Assembly: GCA_900088475.1 (NCBI GenBank)
Contig: FLMG01004384.1
Coordinates: 1 to 35,913 of the forward strand
Origin: Hyphochytrium catenoides
Taxonomy: Eukaryota > Sar > Hyphochytriomycetes > Hyphochytriales > Hyphochytriaceae
Length of the DNA: 35,913 bases
Direction of reading: 5' to 3'
This document shows, piece by piece, positions 1 through 10,814 of the stretch. How positions within the stretch are numbered: position 1 is the stretch's first letter; each line of letters starts with the position of its first letter. Position numbers and translations under genes: made by a program. The notes beneath the pieces are model-generated. The model had not been told where the DNA came from. It made no database searches and was given only the letters and a program-made list of their open reading frames with translations.

Positions 1-82
1 CTGGCCGCTCTCAACGGGCAAATGGCAGAGTCTGTTAATATCTTCCTTCGCAGGACGATGGTAGTTTTTCCTTCGTCCATTA

Positions 83-484
83 TTAGTAATGGTTCAATTT
101 TAGTGTCTGATGAGTTCCTACAATGTCTGACCTGTCACTGTCCTGCTGCCCACACTGGAGGTGTTGCCATCTTCTTGAAGCCGACCGGCGCTGGGGTCTT
201 TCTCTGTCTCTATAGTCGTAGCTACCGCGACCGCTGTCTCTCATTCCTTCCAGCCCTTCCATTGTTCCGACAAATTCTTCTGGCAACCCTGGGCCAAGTG
301 TTAGGTGCAGTTCCTCTGTGTCAAGCCTCAGGTGTAGGAGTGATGGGCACTGCCAGCAGTGACTGAGTAGGACGAGCAGTCCTTCGAATGCGGAGGTCAC
401 TAATAATGAGAGAACATCAAGAGCAATGTCTTGATATCTCTGGGCGTTAGCGGCAACCCTCCTTGAGAATGACCAGCGATTTAT
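83..484 (-). CDS. 3' exons of an unrecognised protein gene (partial)
   Basis: On the minus strand an open frame runs from an acceptor near 484 (pyrimidine-rich, ending ATTATTAG) to a stop at 83. It contains a leucine-rich hydrophobic stretch (LDVLSLLVTSAFEGLLVLL) followed by a charged, polar end. An upstream exon about 531-605 ending in FAQTLDD joins in phase through a GT donor at the GACGTTTGA position, which supports a real spliced gene. A further intron (donor near 144, acceptor near 31) could carry it past the window edge. The 5' end is not resolved and would lie close to the divergent TBL2-like start at 715. I recognise no family. The hydrophobic stretch could be a membrane helix or a helical-repeat core. 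Confidence 0.35.
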   Translation of the reverse strand: MNRWSFSRRVAANAQRYQDIALDVLSLLVTSAFEGLLVLLSHCWQCPSLLHLRLDTEELHLTLGPGLPEEFVGTMEGLEGMRDSGRGSYDYRDRERPQRRSASRRWQHLQCGQQDSDRSDIVGTHQTLKLNHY

Positions 485-714
485 CTAATAATAAAAAGAT
501 ACTGATGAGGATCTTCTCAGTTGCTCAGTTGTCAAACGTCATCAAGCGTCTGCGCGAAGAGGCAGCAATGAGCATCCAGGAAATAGCTGTCAATCTTCCT
601 TTTCCACGACCTCTGTTCTATCTATGCCATCTGATGAGACAGTAGTAGGTTGCCGATAGAGTAGTAGCGGTCAGCTGAGAAGCGACAGAGGGGGGCATAG
701 AGATACTTCCAAGG

Positions 715-3050
715 ATGACGGGTGTCGTCATATTCACACTGTCTATAGGCCTGGCAATTGCTGTTGTTCTTTTAGCCACCTTCAAATTCCTTCATGGGCG
801 GCACTCGGCTCCCTCTCCCCAGCCTCTAGTAGCAGAACGACCGGCAGACAAGCCCATACAGAAGCTGAAGGTCCTGTTATAGCTCTCTCTCAGCTCCTAG
901 ACCGAAAGTGAACTGACCCCATCTCCATTGTAGAAGACAGACAAAGTAGCGGAGAAGGTCAAGCACCAGCGGGCCCAGAAGGAGGCCGGGCAAGCTCAGT
1001 CAAATGTTACTCCCTTCGCGACTCTAAAGGGTCACACGGCTCCGGTGACGGACGCAGCGCTTAGTGCTAATGGCAAACTCGTGGGCTCGTGTAGTCAAGA
1101 TCGCACAGTGCGAGTGTACTTTATGGAGTCGCTAGGAGACAAGTCTGCAAAGTAGGAGGACGCCGTCCATAGAAGCCTAACGTTATTGCGCGCTGCTCGA
1201 CCTGAGCTGTTGGTTCTCTCTTTGCCAGAGTCTACCTAATCTTGTGGGCCTTACCAGTGGTCACAAGCTTCGCGAGCTTCTGAACCCTTGTGTGCAGCGC
1301 TTATGCCTAATACCTTCCTTGCCATTGTCAATGTGTCCCTCATCTTCACCGATTGCTCCCTCACTTACCTATTTCCGCGCGGGCCCTTCTGATTCCTGCT
1401 CAGATTTCATCGCATCAATATAGAGCTTGAGACTCCAGTGGCGATGGGGTTTAGTTCAGATGGCAAGCTCCTGGTATAAGCTGCTCCTCGATTTCAATGT
1501 CCCAGTAGGCGGCCTTCAAAGTTGTTCACCATTGCTCTGCGTAGGGGGTTGCAACGGAGGAAGGGAATCTAAAGCTCTATCGTAAGGGCTCCACCTTTTT
1601 GACTCATGCGGCCGTTCAATCCTTCTTCTTTCCTTGCAAGTCCCATTGGTCTTCTTGGTCCTTCTTTAAGGTATTCAGTTGCGAACTGAATATCTTCTTT
1701 CGTGCTAAGCCATTGCGCTGTCGTCTGGATCCTGTTATCTCAGAAGTTCGTCCTGCCAGTCTTAGGAATGTGCCCTCTCACCAGCTATTACTCTTGCGGC
1801 GATTTCCTCTTCTTCACAGGAAAGGTTATAAAGAGGCCTGAATTCTGGACGGAGTTCAAAACCTCACACAGAGGAACAATACACTCTTGCCTACTAATAG
1901 ATGAGGGTGAGGTGCGTGATATCTCCTGGCGGAAGTGTTTTCTGCTATCTCCCTCCTCTAAGTCACGTTTGGTTTCTCTTGCTGACGCTTCAGTGGGTTA
2001 CAATTGTAACTGTGGCTGGAGAGGGTGACACCGAGGCCCGGGTCTGGAATAGCCAAGGGGAGCTTCTGCAGGTCATCGACACCCATCAGATCCACAACTA
2101 CGAAGCCGCCGTCTCTCCGGATAACCGATTCCTAGCGGTACCATCATTTTCTCCAGATATTAAGGTACAATTTGCCGTTCTTGACAACTCTGAGGAGCTC
2201 AGATTGTCACCCGCTTGCTCTACACGGTAATGCAGGTATATGAAGTCAGCAGAGACAAATCAGGCCATTTTAAGCACATGGATAAGGCAATGAGTCTCTC
2301 TGGACATAAGGTAAGCGATATCTGCTCTCCATAAGTGTCAAAAGTCGTTCCTCCGTCTTCTTCTCCTACCTGGCCTCTTCTTCTGCTCTACTTTTGCTAA
2401 TGCAATGCAATATAGGCAGGAGTACTAAGTACCAGCTTCAATGGAGGAGGAAGACATATGGTGGACCGCATGGCCACGGTGTCCAAGGACATGACCTGGA
2501 AGATCTGGGACATAAATGGTGGGAGCAGCAGCGCGATGGGAGAGACGCATTTACGCATTGCTGAAAGTTCCTTCATTGGGTTCCAACGATGGTTGGGAAG
2601 TTAAGCGATAGCGAAAGCGTGGCAGAAGTCTGACTCAACTATGCAGTTCGGTACACTGTCAAGGAGGATCCTAAAGCCCGTCACACCTTCAGGCTGGCAG
2701 AACCGGCAGAAAAAATAGCCATTAGCTCGGATGGGAAGGTAAAAGAGCCAAATGTTTCTCCTGACATAGCTCCTACTGACTTCGGATCGCCTATGGAGGT
2801 GGTTGCACTGTCAAGGGGCACCCAAGTCATTTTCTTTGATGCAGTTAGTGGATCCATGCTCCAAGAGATAGCGACAGCCCAAGAAGGTAGGAATCTATTG
2901 ATTTGCCTGGGCAGGGCTCAACCAACAAGTCTCACCGGTCCTTCTATTATAGGTCCTATTAGTCGTATCAACTTCCATGCAGACGGCTCCCTTCTCCTGG
3001 TTGCATCGCGTGGCAGTAAGCATGTCAGACTGTACAAGCGACCAGAATGA
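715..3050 (+). CDS. TBL2: TBL2-like membrane-anchored WD40-repeat protein
   Basis: Eleven exons: 715-870, 934-1151, 1404-1473, 1545-1581, 1820-1911, 1994-2164, 2236-2310, 2416-2518, 2647-2738, 2799-2886, 2953-3050. All junction phases agree and give 399 residues (human TBL2 is about 447). The ATG at 715 begins a single hydrophobic anchor at residues 3-24, followed by a Lys/Gln-rich linker and WD40 repeats. Diagnostic TBL2-like stretches are LKGHTAPVTDAALSANGK, VWNSQGELLQVIDTHQIHN, AAVSPDNRFLAVPSFSPDIK and SKDMTWKIWD. In animals TBL2 is an ER membrane protein linked to the PERK stress response. Here that role is inferred from family only. The long second intron (1152-1403) and the exon 5 acceptor are the least certain junctions. 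Confidence 0.85.
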
Positions 3051-3600
3051 CCTGACAAAGACGACGAATGTTGGCGGTATGTGGCTTACTGGGACCTACA
3101 TTCGGTGGGGTTTTCTGGTCTCTTGTACCTCGAACGCCGTCGCCGTCAGCCCTCGTCACTGGTCGTCAGCGTCCCGACAAAACCTCTTAGGGTGCGATCT
3201 TTATCAAAGTAAATAGAGCTGAAATCATGAGGTGAGGTAGAGATTTAAGGGTACTACTGGGCCCAAGATGCAATTCAACTTCCAGAACATGACCGTCGCT
3301 TTGATATTTGAAGAGGAAGTATTACCCCGATGTGCTTGCCCACAAAGGCTCCACTTAATGTAGCAGGACACTGCCTACCTCCCAAAGTCAGAGCACAAGT
3401 CTGATCTGCGTCTATATTATTCACTATAAGGACAATTCCGATTTAACCATCCACGCGCCTTCAATCAGCACTACGCCTTGGTAAAAGACCTTTCTATATT
3501 CCAGGTTGGAGGGAAAGGCCTAAACTCTATAAGGCTGTAAGTCGAGATTGCTAGCCCCCCATAAATGTGGACTTCGTGCACTCTGGTGTTAAGCTCACTG
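3051..3600. other. Intergenic, convergent 3' ends
   Basis: This stretch lies between the stop of the TBL2-like gene (+) and the stop of the RGS kinase gene (-). I see no open frame with coding character and no RNA gene. It probably holds the two 3' untranslated regions. Confidence 0.5.
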
Positions 3601-6600
3601 CTACTCCGTTAGCCGCTTAGCAATGCTCCTTACCTGTGGATCATCAGAGAGAAACGAGTTCTGATACTTAAGACGTAGTTCTTTGGCGACATTCCACTCC
3701 ATCTCCAGCACCTCGGTGGATACATAGTCCCAGCCCTCAAACCATTTCTCCTCCTCTGGCAGCACAGACCGAGGTTCTTGCACTAATGGTTTGTTCCAAT
3801 CAACGTGTTCCAGTTCCTGCTCATCAAACTTCCGCAGCATCTCGTCAAGCCCCCGGAACTGCGGCGGATCGTCCTTTCCCGGCAAGGGCTCGACTGTGGG
3901 GATGAAAGGGGGCTTGGCCTTGTTGCCAATCAGCTCATCCCAATCTATACCTTTGAAGAAGTAATGGTTCCTAATGTCGTCTATGCTGCCCTCAATTGTG
4001 CAACCTAACCTCTTGCCGACGTCCTTCTCCAACAGCCTCGCAATGACGTCCGCAGCAGCTGGAGAAAGACCTTCGGGAATTGCCAAGGGGCCTTCAACTG
4101 CCATCTTTTCTGCCTTTTTGGAGTTCCGATACTTGGTGTTTTGGTAGGGCTTCTTACCCGTGAGTAGTTCACAGATCATCACCCCGAGCGACCAAAAGTC
4201 CACGGACACTCCGTAACCTTCAGCTTTACCCTTCTGGGTGAACATCTCTGGTGACCTGTAACCCGCAGTGCCAACATTAGAGAACCGACGGGACGACTTC
4301 CGTCTCTTTGTCTTGCTAGTAAAGCTAGGGGAGGCGGAGGTTAAGGTATGCTGTGTGTTTGTTGAGTTTCGCCGTGGGCCTCGATAGGCGGCAGCCTGAG
4401 GGCTTCCACCAGTATCTAAGGACTCTCTCCGAATAAGTTGAGGGGTCGATGGCTCCGCTCCCGCTTTCTTTGGGGGACTGTCCATGAAAAGCGATTCAGT
4501 CTGTTGATGGCCGCGTGCGAAAGACTCAAGAGGATATACTCTAGAGTTTTCTCTATTAGGAGAAGTGTTGCCGATTGGCGTTGAGACTTCCTGGGACCTG
4601 GTCGTGCGGACCGGGGACCCAACCGAGCCCTGATTGGCGGGACTATTGGGACGGGATGCTACTTGAGGCTGGGCGTTTGGACCTGCAGAAGGATCTGTTG
4701 CTACGCTCTTTATTTGCACCTCCAAGGTGAAGCCAGAGCCGCCAGTCTGCATTGGTCCAGATACAGCATCTTGGGCTCTTTCGTCTCTTCCAACGGTTCG
4801 ACCTAGCTGATTGAGCGTCCCGGACTTAGCGGACACTGTCTTTCCAACAGCTGCTGCCGACGCAACGGCCCCGCCGGAATCAGAAGCTCGTCGGCCAATA
4901 GCCTCTAATGATGGTCCTTGGCCGGGCTCAGCTTTAGGAAGGGCTTTGGTAGGTACCGTCTCTGCTCGCTCTATATCGGTTGCGGGCTGAGGGGGAGTAC
5001 TTGAACCTCCTGGATAGCCCTTTAGCTGCAAATTGAACTTCTCCCGACCCCCTTTTGGAGACGTTGAAGGTGTGGATTCTCCCTCAGGTACTGGACCATT
5101 CTCAATCAGTTGCTTGGCCTCCCCAATTACCGTGCCGTCATTCAACACCATTGGCTCATTAAGGGGGAAGACGTCAGACTTCCGTCTCAGCGGTGATAGG
5201 GAGTGTGAGTCGGCGAGAGAAGACTGCAGCGAGACAGTTTCCGTGCCATCGGTCTCATCATCTCCATCCGCCAGGGGAGCTGCCAAGCCCATATCCGCCA
5301 AGCAGACGTTCCCGTCTTCCCTTAGCAGGACATTCCGAGGTTTTAGATCTCTGTATAGCAGATTGAGGTCATGAAGGTGATGCAAAGCGAGCACCACCTG
5401 AGCGGCATAGAACTTGACACAAGCTTCCGACAGAGTCCCACCATTGGAGCGTCTATTCACTGCCAGATCTCCTCCTCTTACAAGTTCCAAGACTAAGAAA
5501 ACATACTTCTCGTTCTGAAAAGCATAATGTAGGTGTACTATGTAGGGATGGTGGGCTTTAACCAAGACGTTCCGCTCTGTTGCGAGCCGAGTGAGGTCGA
5601 ACTTGTACTCTTTCAGCAAAGATTCCTTGGACATCACCTTCATGGCGTAGAACATGCCTGTACTCTTTTTTCTCACCACGGCCACCCTTCCGAAGCCACC
5701 TTTTCCTAGAATCTTCATATAGTCGAAGTCATTGGGCTCTACCTTATTGTAGATATTTGCCCTGCCGAACTAATATCAGGAGATAAGAAGAAGGGTAGGA
5801 GAATTGCAATCTGGTGAGCCAAAAGGTTCTAGCGAGACTACTGACTAAGCTTGTTTGCAACTGGCCATCCGGACATACTATTTCATGCGCCCTATGTGTT
5901 CCGCGTTCACGCTCTCACTTTTTCTCTCTCTTCTTTCTTTTGTCTTCCTAGTACTCGTCAATGTCTTTTGTGATCTCACCTTGTATTTCCTATAGCTGTC
6001 CGACTGTACAAAGTTCCGGAAAATATTTTTCTCGATCCAAAAGAAGCACTGGGACTGAATCTCCTGGAAGAGCCCTGGTACCACTTCGTCTGCTGCATTC
6101 TGCTTCGTGATAGCTTCTTGGACAGCCTGCACATCCTTCCCCTTTATAAAATCTAAATAGTGAACACCCTTCAGGTCAAGAAATGTCGTGTACACACTTT
6201 TGGCTTGGTGTAGACGGAGAGTCCGGCTGGGAATCTCTACAAACTTCTGGATCTCAGCCTGTGATGGAGGATTATCAGTGGATTGACGGAGTGCCTTAGA
6301 TACCAAGTAACAGTAAGAGAGAATCAGGAAACCGACAGGGGATAGCAGAGTGGAGCAAAAAGAGCGATAAAAGGTGAAGAGACCGTCGACTGTCAGGCAG
6401 CGGTAAGGACTTGAAAGATTACTAGGTAAGCACAGACGATAGGTAGTGAAGTATCCACAGAGCAAAGGTAGCGACAACAAAGAAGCACGAGAGAACCTAC
6501 CCAGCAGGCTACTGGAGAATAAATAATCTCATGCTCCTTAGCATAGCGGGTCATAAAGACTATACCAATGGGCTCGTCTAGCACCCTTCGAAGCTCTAGG

Positions 6601-6782
6601 TAACTTTTGTTAGTATTGTAGTCCAGCTTTCCCAGAGGAGGGAAGGAGCTTGGTATCTGTTTCCATAGCATCGCATGTTTCTTGGCGTTGAATGAATGTG
6701 ACCTGGGATTTGCCTTTGTAATGGAGGGCACGCCAGAGCTGAGTCCATCCGGCTTGACGTGGACGGACGAGCTGCAGCCCAT
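3601..6782 (-). CDS. RGS-domain AGC kinase (GRK-like), split activation segment
   Basis: Three exons on the minus strand: 6501-6782, 5980-6294 and 3601-5769, giving 921 residues. It starts MGCSSS, a classic N-myristoylation plus palmitoylation signal. Residues about 64-195 form an RGS domain, ending IFRNFVQSDSYRKYK just before the kinase, as in GPCR kinases. The AGC kinase domain has GKGGFG (221-226), the AMK lysine 243, YRDLKPRN with Asp340, and DMG at 358-360. Roughly 330 Ser/Pro/Gly-rich residues then precede KRRKSSRRFS and GTAGYRSPE (699-707). An AGC C-tail follows, with FEGWDYVS resembling a hydrophobic motif. Family knowledge suggests phosphorylation of activated 7TM receptors at membranes. 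The insertion recalls Greatwall/MASTL kinases. The exon 2 acceptor (AAG before 6294) was chosen by phase and RGS alignment. Confidence 0.88.
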
Positions 6783-9520
6783 TTTATGAGATCTCACTAT
6801 CTAGAGAGTAAGAGTCTCAACATGGAAACATTGCCCATTTCGACTACAAGGAGAACAGGAGTGGTGGCGCTTTCCCTCCCCTGATAGTAGCAAAGAGGGC
6901 GGAACTTATGATCGTTGACAACCCTGACAATCTTCATTCATGATGGAAAGCTACAAATGAGTCTATTAGCGGCCCCAAGCCAACGACAGCGCGGCGCGAT
7001 CCCAGTGGTGGATGGACGGACAAGCGAAGGCGTCGGAAGCTCTGCCCTGGATGTGCTGTTTCTCTATTTAGACATAACTTCCTTCCTTCCTCATCAGCAG
7101 GAGCGAACCTGCGGACCTATTGTTCCTCCACGAGGTTTATCTAACCTGCTAAAAACTAGCAACAAGAAGGGAGATGGATGGAGAAAGAGAAGACGTGGAG
7201 CCGAAGAAAGAGAACACATTGAGGCGAGCTAATGACAGGAAGAAGCAGTGGAGCTGTCTCTCTGTGTCTCCCTGTCTGTCTGACAGGCCTGGCAAGGCAA
7301 GGCAAGGCCCCGACACCACGCAGTGCATCCGCCTTATAAACGGTTTCTGCGGTCGTTACAGGAAGCTTTCAGTGAAGCCTTCAGCTAGGACAGGATTGGA
7401 ATGTTTCAGAAGCAGATAATACTTTGTCTTGGGAGAGGATACTTTCAAGAGGACATTGTGGAAAGGTTCTTTCATCCTTGCCGTGATGGTTCCTGTGGCT
7501 TCTCCTTTCGTCTCTCAGCCCTTGCTTTTCCATTGGCTTTGCTTTCTTCGGGTCAAGGAAGAGATGCAAGCCGCAGATAGGCCATGAGGACGAGGGCAAC
7601 AATGACAAGGAAGAGAATATGAAGGATACGAGGAGAGGAGAGTAAAGGTGCTTGGGCAGGCAGATGGACGATCACCAAGGTGTGAGGAGTGCCTAGACAT
7701 AACCTAGCAGAGAGGATTGCCGGCTTCATCCGGAGCTGACCCTTCCTTCTTCAAGGACTCGCTTAGAAAAACTCTTTTTGAACCAGTGTGTCCGTACCAC
7801 GTGTACTCGTAGTCTTGGTGCTAGGACCGTCATGTGGTGCCACTAAGAGTGGAAGAGGAAAGGACAGTACCCCTCTCCTACCATTCCTTACATTTCTGCA
7901 AATCATAAAACGCACGGTGGCGACAGCTCTTCCTGTCTAAGACGTGCGAAATCAAGAGTGAGTCATTGTTCTGAGCTATTCGGAGGAACACCTTTAAACT
8001 TTGAAGGGAGAAAAGTAAACGCCCATCACCACTCATACTACTTCTGGTACGCAGAGATAAGGACGAGAGTCTCAGAAATAGCTTAGAGTCCACGCTATAG
8101 CAGAAGGTTAAAATCAAGCGTCGACCGATCTCCATCATTGATATCGTTTCAAAGCAGGTCTTTACAACCGTTAAAGCCAAAAGACTCTTCAACGGGCCAG
8201 GAGGATCAAACACGACCGAAGGGGCCGAGGCTAAGGAAAGAGGTTTGGGCTCCTTAAAATTGCCTCGTAGGCATATAACGCTTCTTTTCACCACCGCGCT
8301 TGTCGCTCGTGCATCAGCGCCAGACACTATTAGTACGATCCCACCACTCTTTGTTGGCGCCACCGAAGTTCGGAGCAGACGCCATTTTTGGCTCGTTTCT
8401 TTCATGATTTACTTCGTTCCACCAATAGTGTGAGGCGGAAGGTAGATGTGCAGCCTCTATTGTACAAAGGAAGTCATTGTATGCTAAGGACTATTTGGGG
8501 ACTTCTTCTCCGCCGCCGAAGCTGTCTATTTGTATTTCCAATGACCAAAAAAACACCATTCACGGCTCATCGATCACCCACCTGGGATAAGAGACACGTG
8601 TACCGAAACGTTGACAATATCGTTGTAGTGGTTTGACTGAAGGAAAGAGGAGGTGGACACCAGCAAAAGAAGGTAGAACGAGGTGTAGTTAGCGCCGGAT
8701 TCGGCCCAGGTTGCTCAGGGGTGTTGATAGCGGCAGTGGACTGCCCCTTGGGACCTCTTCTAGCAGCAACCTAATAGCGCATCAAATCCTTCCAGGGTGC
8801 GATGACACAGCGGAGTGGCTTGGAAGGGTATGTTCTGCAAATAGGTAGATGTAAGAAGAGATCAATAGAATTTAAGGAGTAACAAAGTTTCTCAACCTCT
8901 CATCTCAATAAAGAGGCGACGCTTCTCTTAGAAGACGCAGACTCAGAAGAAGACGAAGTCTCATCAGCAAGTTGGTGGTGTGGATAGTAGCAGAGATGAA
9001 GACGTTTGAAAGCTACAACTTCACAACTTCAATGTGTGTCATTACAGTTATGCTTATTGATCCCAGTTACCAGATGTCAGATAAGCTATGATCTGATTCT
9101 TTTTCTCAACTCCTACAACACTGTGTGACTGTGTGTGTGTGTGAGGATCCCCTGTTATTTCTTAGAGACTGTGTCAAGAGAGGAGGGCAAGAACCAAGGT
9201 GTCTTGCCGAGTTCTAACATTTTATAAGGTCATTATCCATCAGAAAGCTCATCAGACAACACGGACGATGGCGACGGCCTTTGAAGTCATGGAGCTTGTT
9301 GTTCGAGTAGCATAGCATCATCAGCCTCTTATAAAGGCCTTTGGAGCCACGGCGCCTTCCATGAGAGCATTCAAAGAAGAGAAGAGGGCGGCACGGGTCT
9401 GCATGAGAGAGGAAACCTGGACACCGGGTGCCTTGTGCCTTTGATAAGGTTTTGGCTGAGTAGAAGGCAAGAGAGTCGCTCTTAGAACGGAGTTATTCTA
9501 CTGACGTTGATATGCTCTAG
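6783..9520. other. Region without a confident gene
   Basis: About 2.7 kb between the start of the RGS kinase gene (-) and the PP1 inhibitor gene (+). It should contain both promoters. Apart from the minus-strand ORF listed separately, I find only short frames without coding character. A short TG tract lies near 9125-9143. No tRNA B-box or other RNA gene was seen. Confidence 0.45.
7878..8405 (-). CDS. Unassigned 175-codon ORF
   Basis: An ATG at 8405, six bases after an in-frame TAA, opens a Leu/Ser-rich frame that ends at 7878. It is the longest frame in the surrounding 2.7 kb. An intron-acceptor-like run (TTTTATGATTTGCAG) occurs near its end, so the true gene could be spliced differently. 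No motif, signal peptide or clear membrane helix is visible. A frame of this length can arise by chance in 36 kb of balanced composition, so this is only a candidate. Confidence 0.22.
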   Translation of the reverse strand: MKETSQKWRLLRTSVAPTKSGGIVLIVSGADARATSAVVKRSVICLRGNFKEPKPLSLASAPSVVFDPPGPLKSLLALTVVKTCFETISMMEIGRRLILTFCYSVDSKLFLRLSSLSLRTRSSMSGDGRLLFSLQSLKVFLRIAQNNDSLLISHVLDRKSCRHRAFYDLQKCKEW

Positions 9521-10015
9521 ATGGCACAACCTCTTCCTGCTGTAAGGACGAAAGCCGAGAAGAAGACGGAAGCATCAGTTGAAGAGCAAACTGCTGCAGA
9601 ACGCCCTCGAGTCTTCTATAACCTCGTACTGCATCCACGGCCAAGAGTCACTTGGGACCCAAATGTCATCAACAACGAGGGTATGGGAAAAAAGAGCTCA
9701 AAGAGTAAGTATTCTGGAGTCTCGCTTTTATTGAGCTGTGACAACTCACTGATAATGTTGCCTCAAGAATGTTGCATCTTCCATAAGACCCGCCCGTTTG
9801 ATGAAAGCTCTAGCGAGAGCAGTGAATCTTCCTCAGATGAGAGCGGGGAGGAGGAAGGTGCCAAGCCAAGTAAAAAAAAGAAGAAAGTAGTACGGAAGAA
9901 CGGTGAGCACAAACAATCCGGCACTTCTGGACATTCCTGCCGCCATGATCATCGTTCCCATGGCCCTAACAGTGATGAAGCAGCATGCATACCAGGTGAT
10001 CGAGCAAATGGATAG
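9521..10015 (+). CDS. PPP1R11: Protein phosphatase 1 inhibitor-3 (PPP1R11/YPI1 family)
   Basis: Two exons, 9521-9704 and 9768-10015, encode 143 residues. The 63-nt intron has no in-frame stop, so the unspliced frame stays open. Splicing (AAG A plus AA TGT TGC) restores the family core: RPRVTWDPNVINNEGMGKKS followed by KKCCIFHKTRPFDESSSES. In human and yeast inhibitor-3 the matching region binds the PP1 catalytic subunit. An acidic Ser/Glu stretch, a Lys-rich basic segment and a His/Cys-rich end (SGHSCRHDHRSHG) follow, as in the animal protein. The role is regulation of nuclear PP1, by family. The XPA-like gene follows on the same strand about 0.8 kb downstream. Confidence 0.88.
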   Translation: MAQPLPAVRTKAEKKTEASVEEQTAAERPRVFYNLVLHPRPRVTWDPNVINNEGMGKKSSKSKYSGVSLLLSCDNSLIMLPQECCIFHKTRPFDESSSESSESSSDESGEEEGAKPSKKKKKVVRKNGEHKQSGTSGHSCRHDHRSHGPNSDEAACIPGDRANG

Positions 10016-10814
10016 TGATTGAATAGCAATATTATTTTATTAGTCCTATCGTTATGGGGATGGCACGGCCGCCAGTAAGGGACGTATTCCTGGCTTGGCT
10101 GATGCCCCTGACCGCTGACAAATGTTCTTTATTTATGTTGGGGCTCAGCTATGATAATAATAAGGGCGGCGGGGCCCCTACGATTTACTACTATTAGCTA
10201 TTCTCATTGGTGTCCATTCAAGCGAACTGTTCTTCACTCTATCGTCGTTGAGCTTCAGACAAGCAGCAATTCAGCGTGTAGGCGGGAGGGCACGACAATG
10301 GTTGGTTTGCATGCAGGATGATGGCTCAACAGACAGACACACTCTCATCATTCTTCTAATCAACATCATCCGTGCTGCTCCCGCACTGTAAGGGAAGCGC
10401 CACTATAGCCGTTAACCGCTGAGACTGTGGCTTGTCTCTTCTTCCAACAGGATGAGGAAAGCCCTGAGAAGAGGACAACAGGACAACAGACAGCCCGCCG
10501 TCCTCGTCCTTGCTCGTTGCTGGGCCTCGCATCAGTCAACCCAGAACCTACACTTCTTGCGGCTACCAGCTACCGTTCACCTGGTTCTTTCTTATAGCTC
10601 TCTTCATTGTACTCCTTAGCTATCTCGTCTGGGAGTACAGACGATAGGTGCAAGCTGTGAGAACGACGCCCTTGAGTCTCTCCGCTTCAGCAGTGAACTA
10701 GAGGTTCTCAGCATGACCACTTTCTTCTTCTCTGGGTATGAGCGGCCCTTGTCTGCTAGATTATGCCAGTAACATAACCTCGAGTTTGAGGACAAGAGGG
10801 TGGTTGAAGCGATT
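10016..10814. other. Intergenic / promoter region of the XPA-like gene
   Basis: About 0.8 kb with no convincing open frame. A GTG at 10800 would extend the downstream frame by five codons, but the ATG at 10815 is the plausible eukaryotic start. No RNA gene or repeat was recognised. Confidence 0.4.

Noticed and set aside
7878-8405. Possible resemblance of the 175-codon ORF to sliding-clamp (Rad9-like) proteins
   Set aside because: The likeness is limited to a general hydrophobic pattern. No diagnostic motif was found, so no function is assigned.
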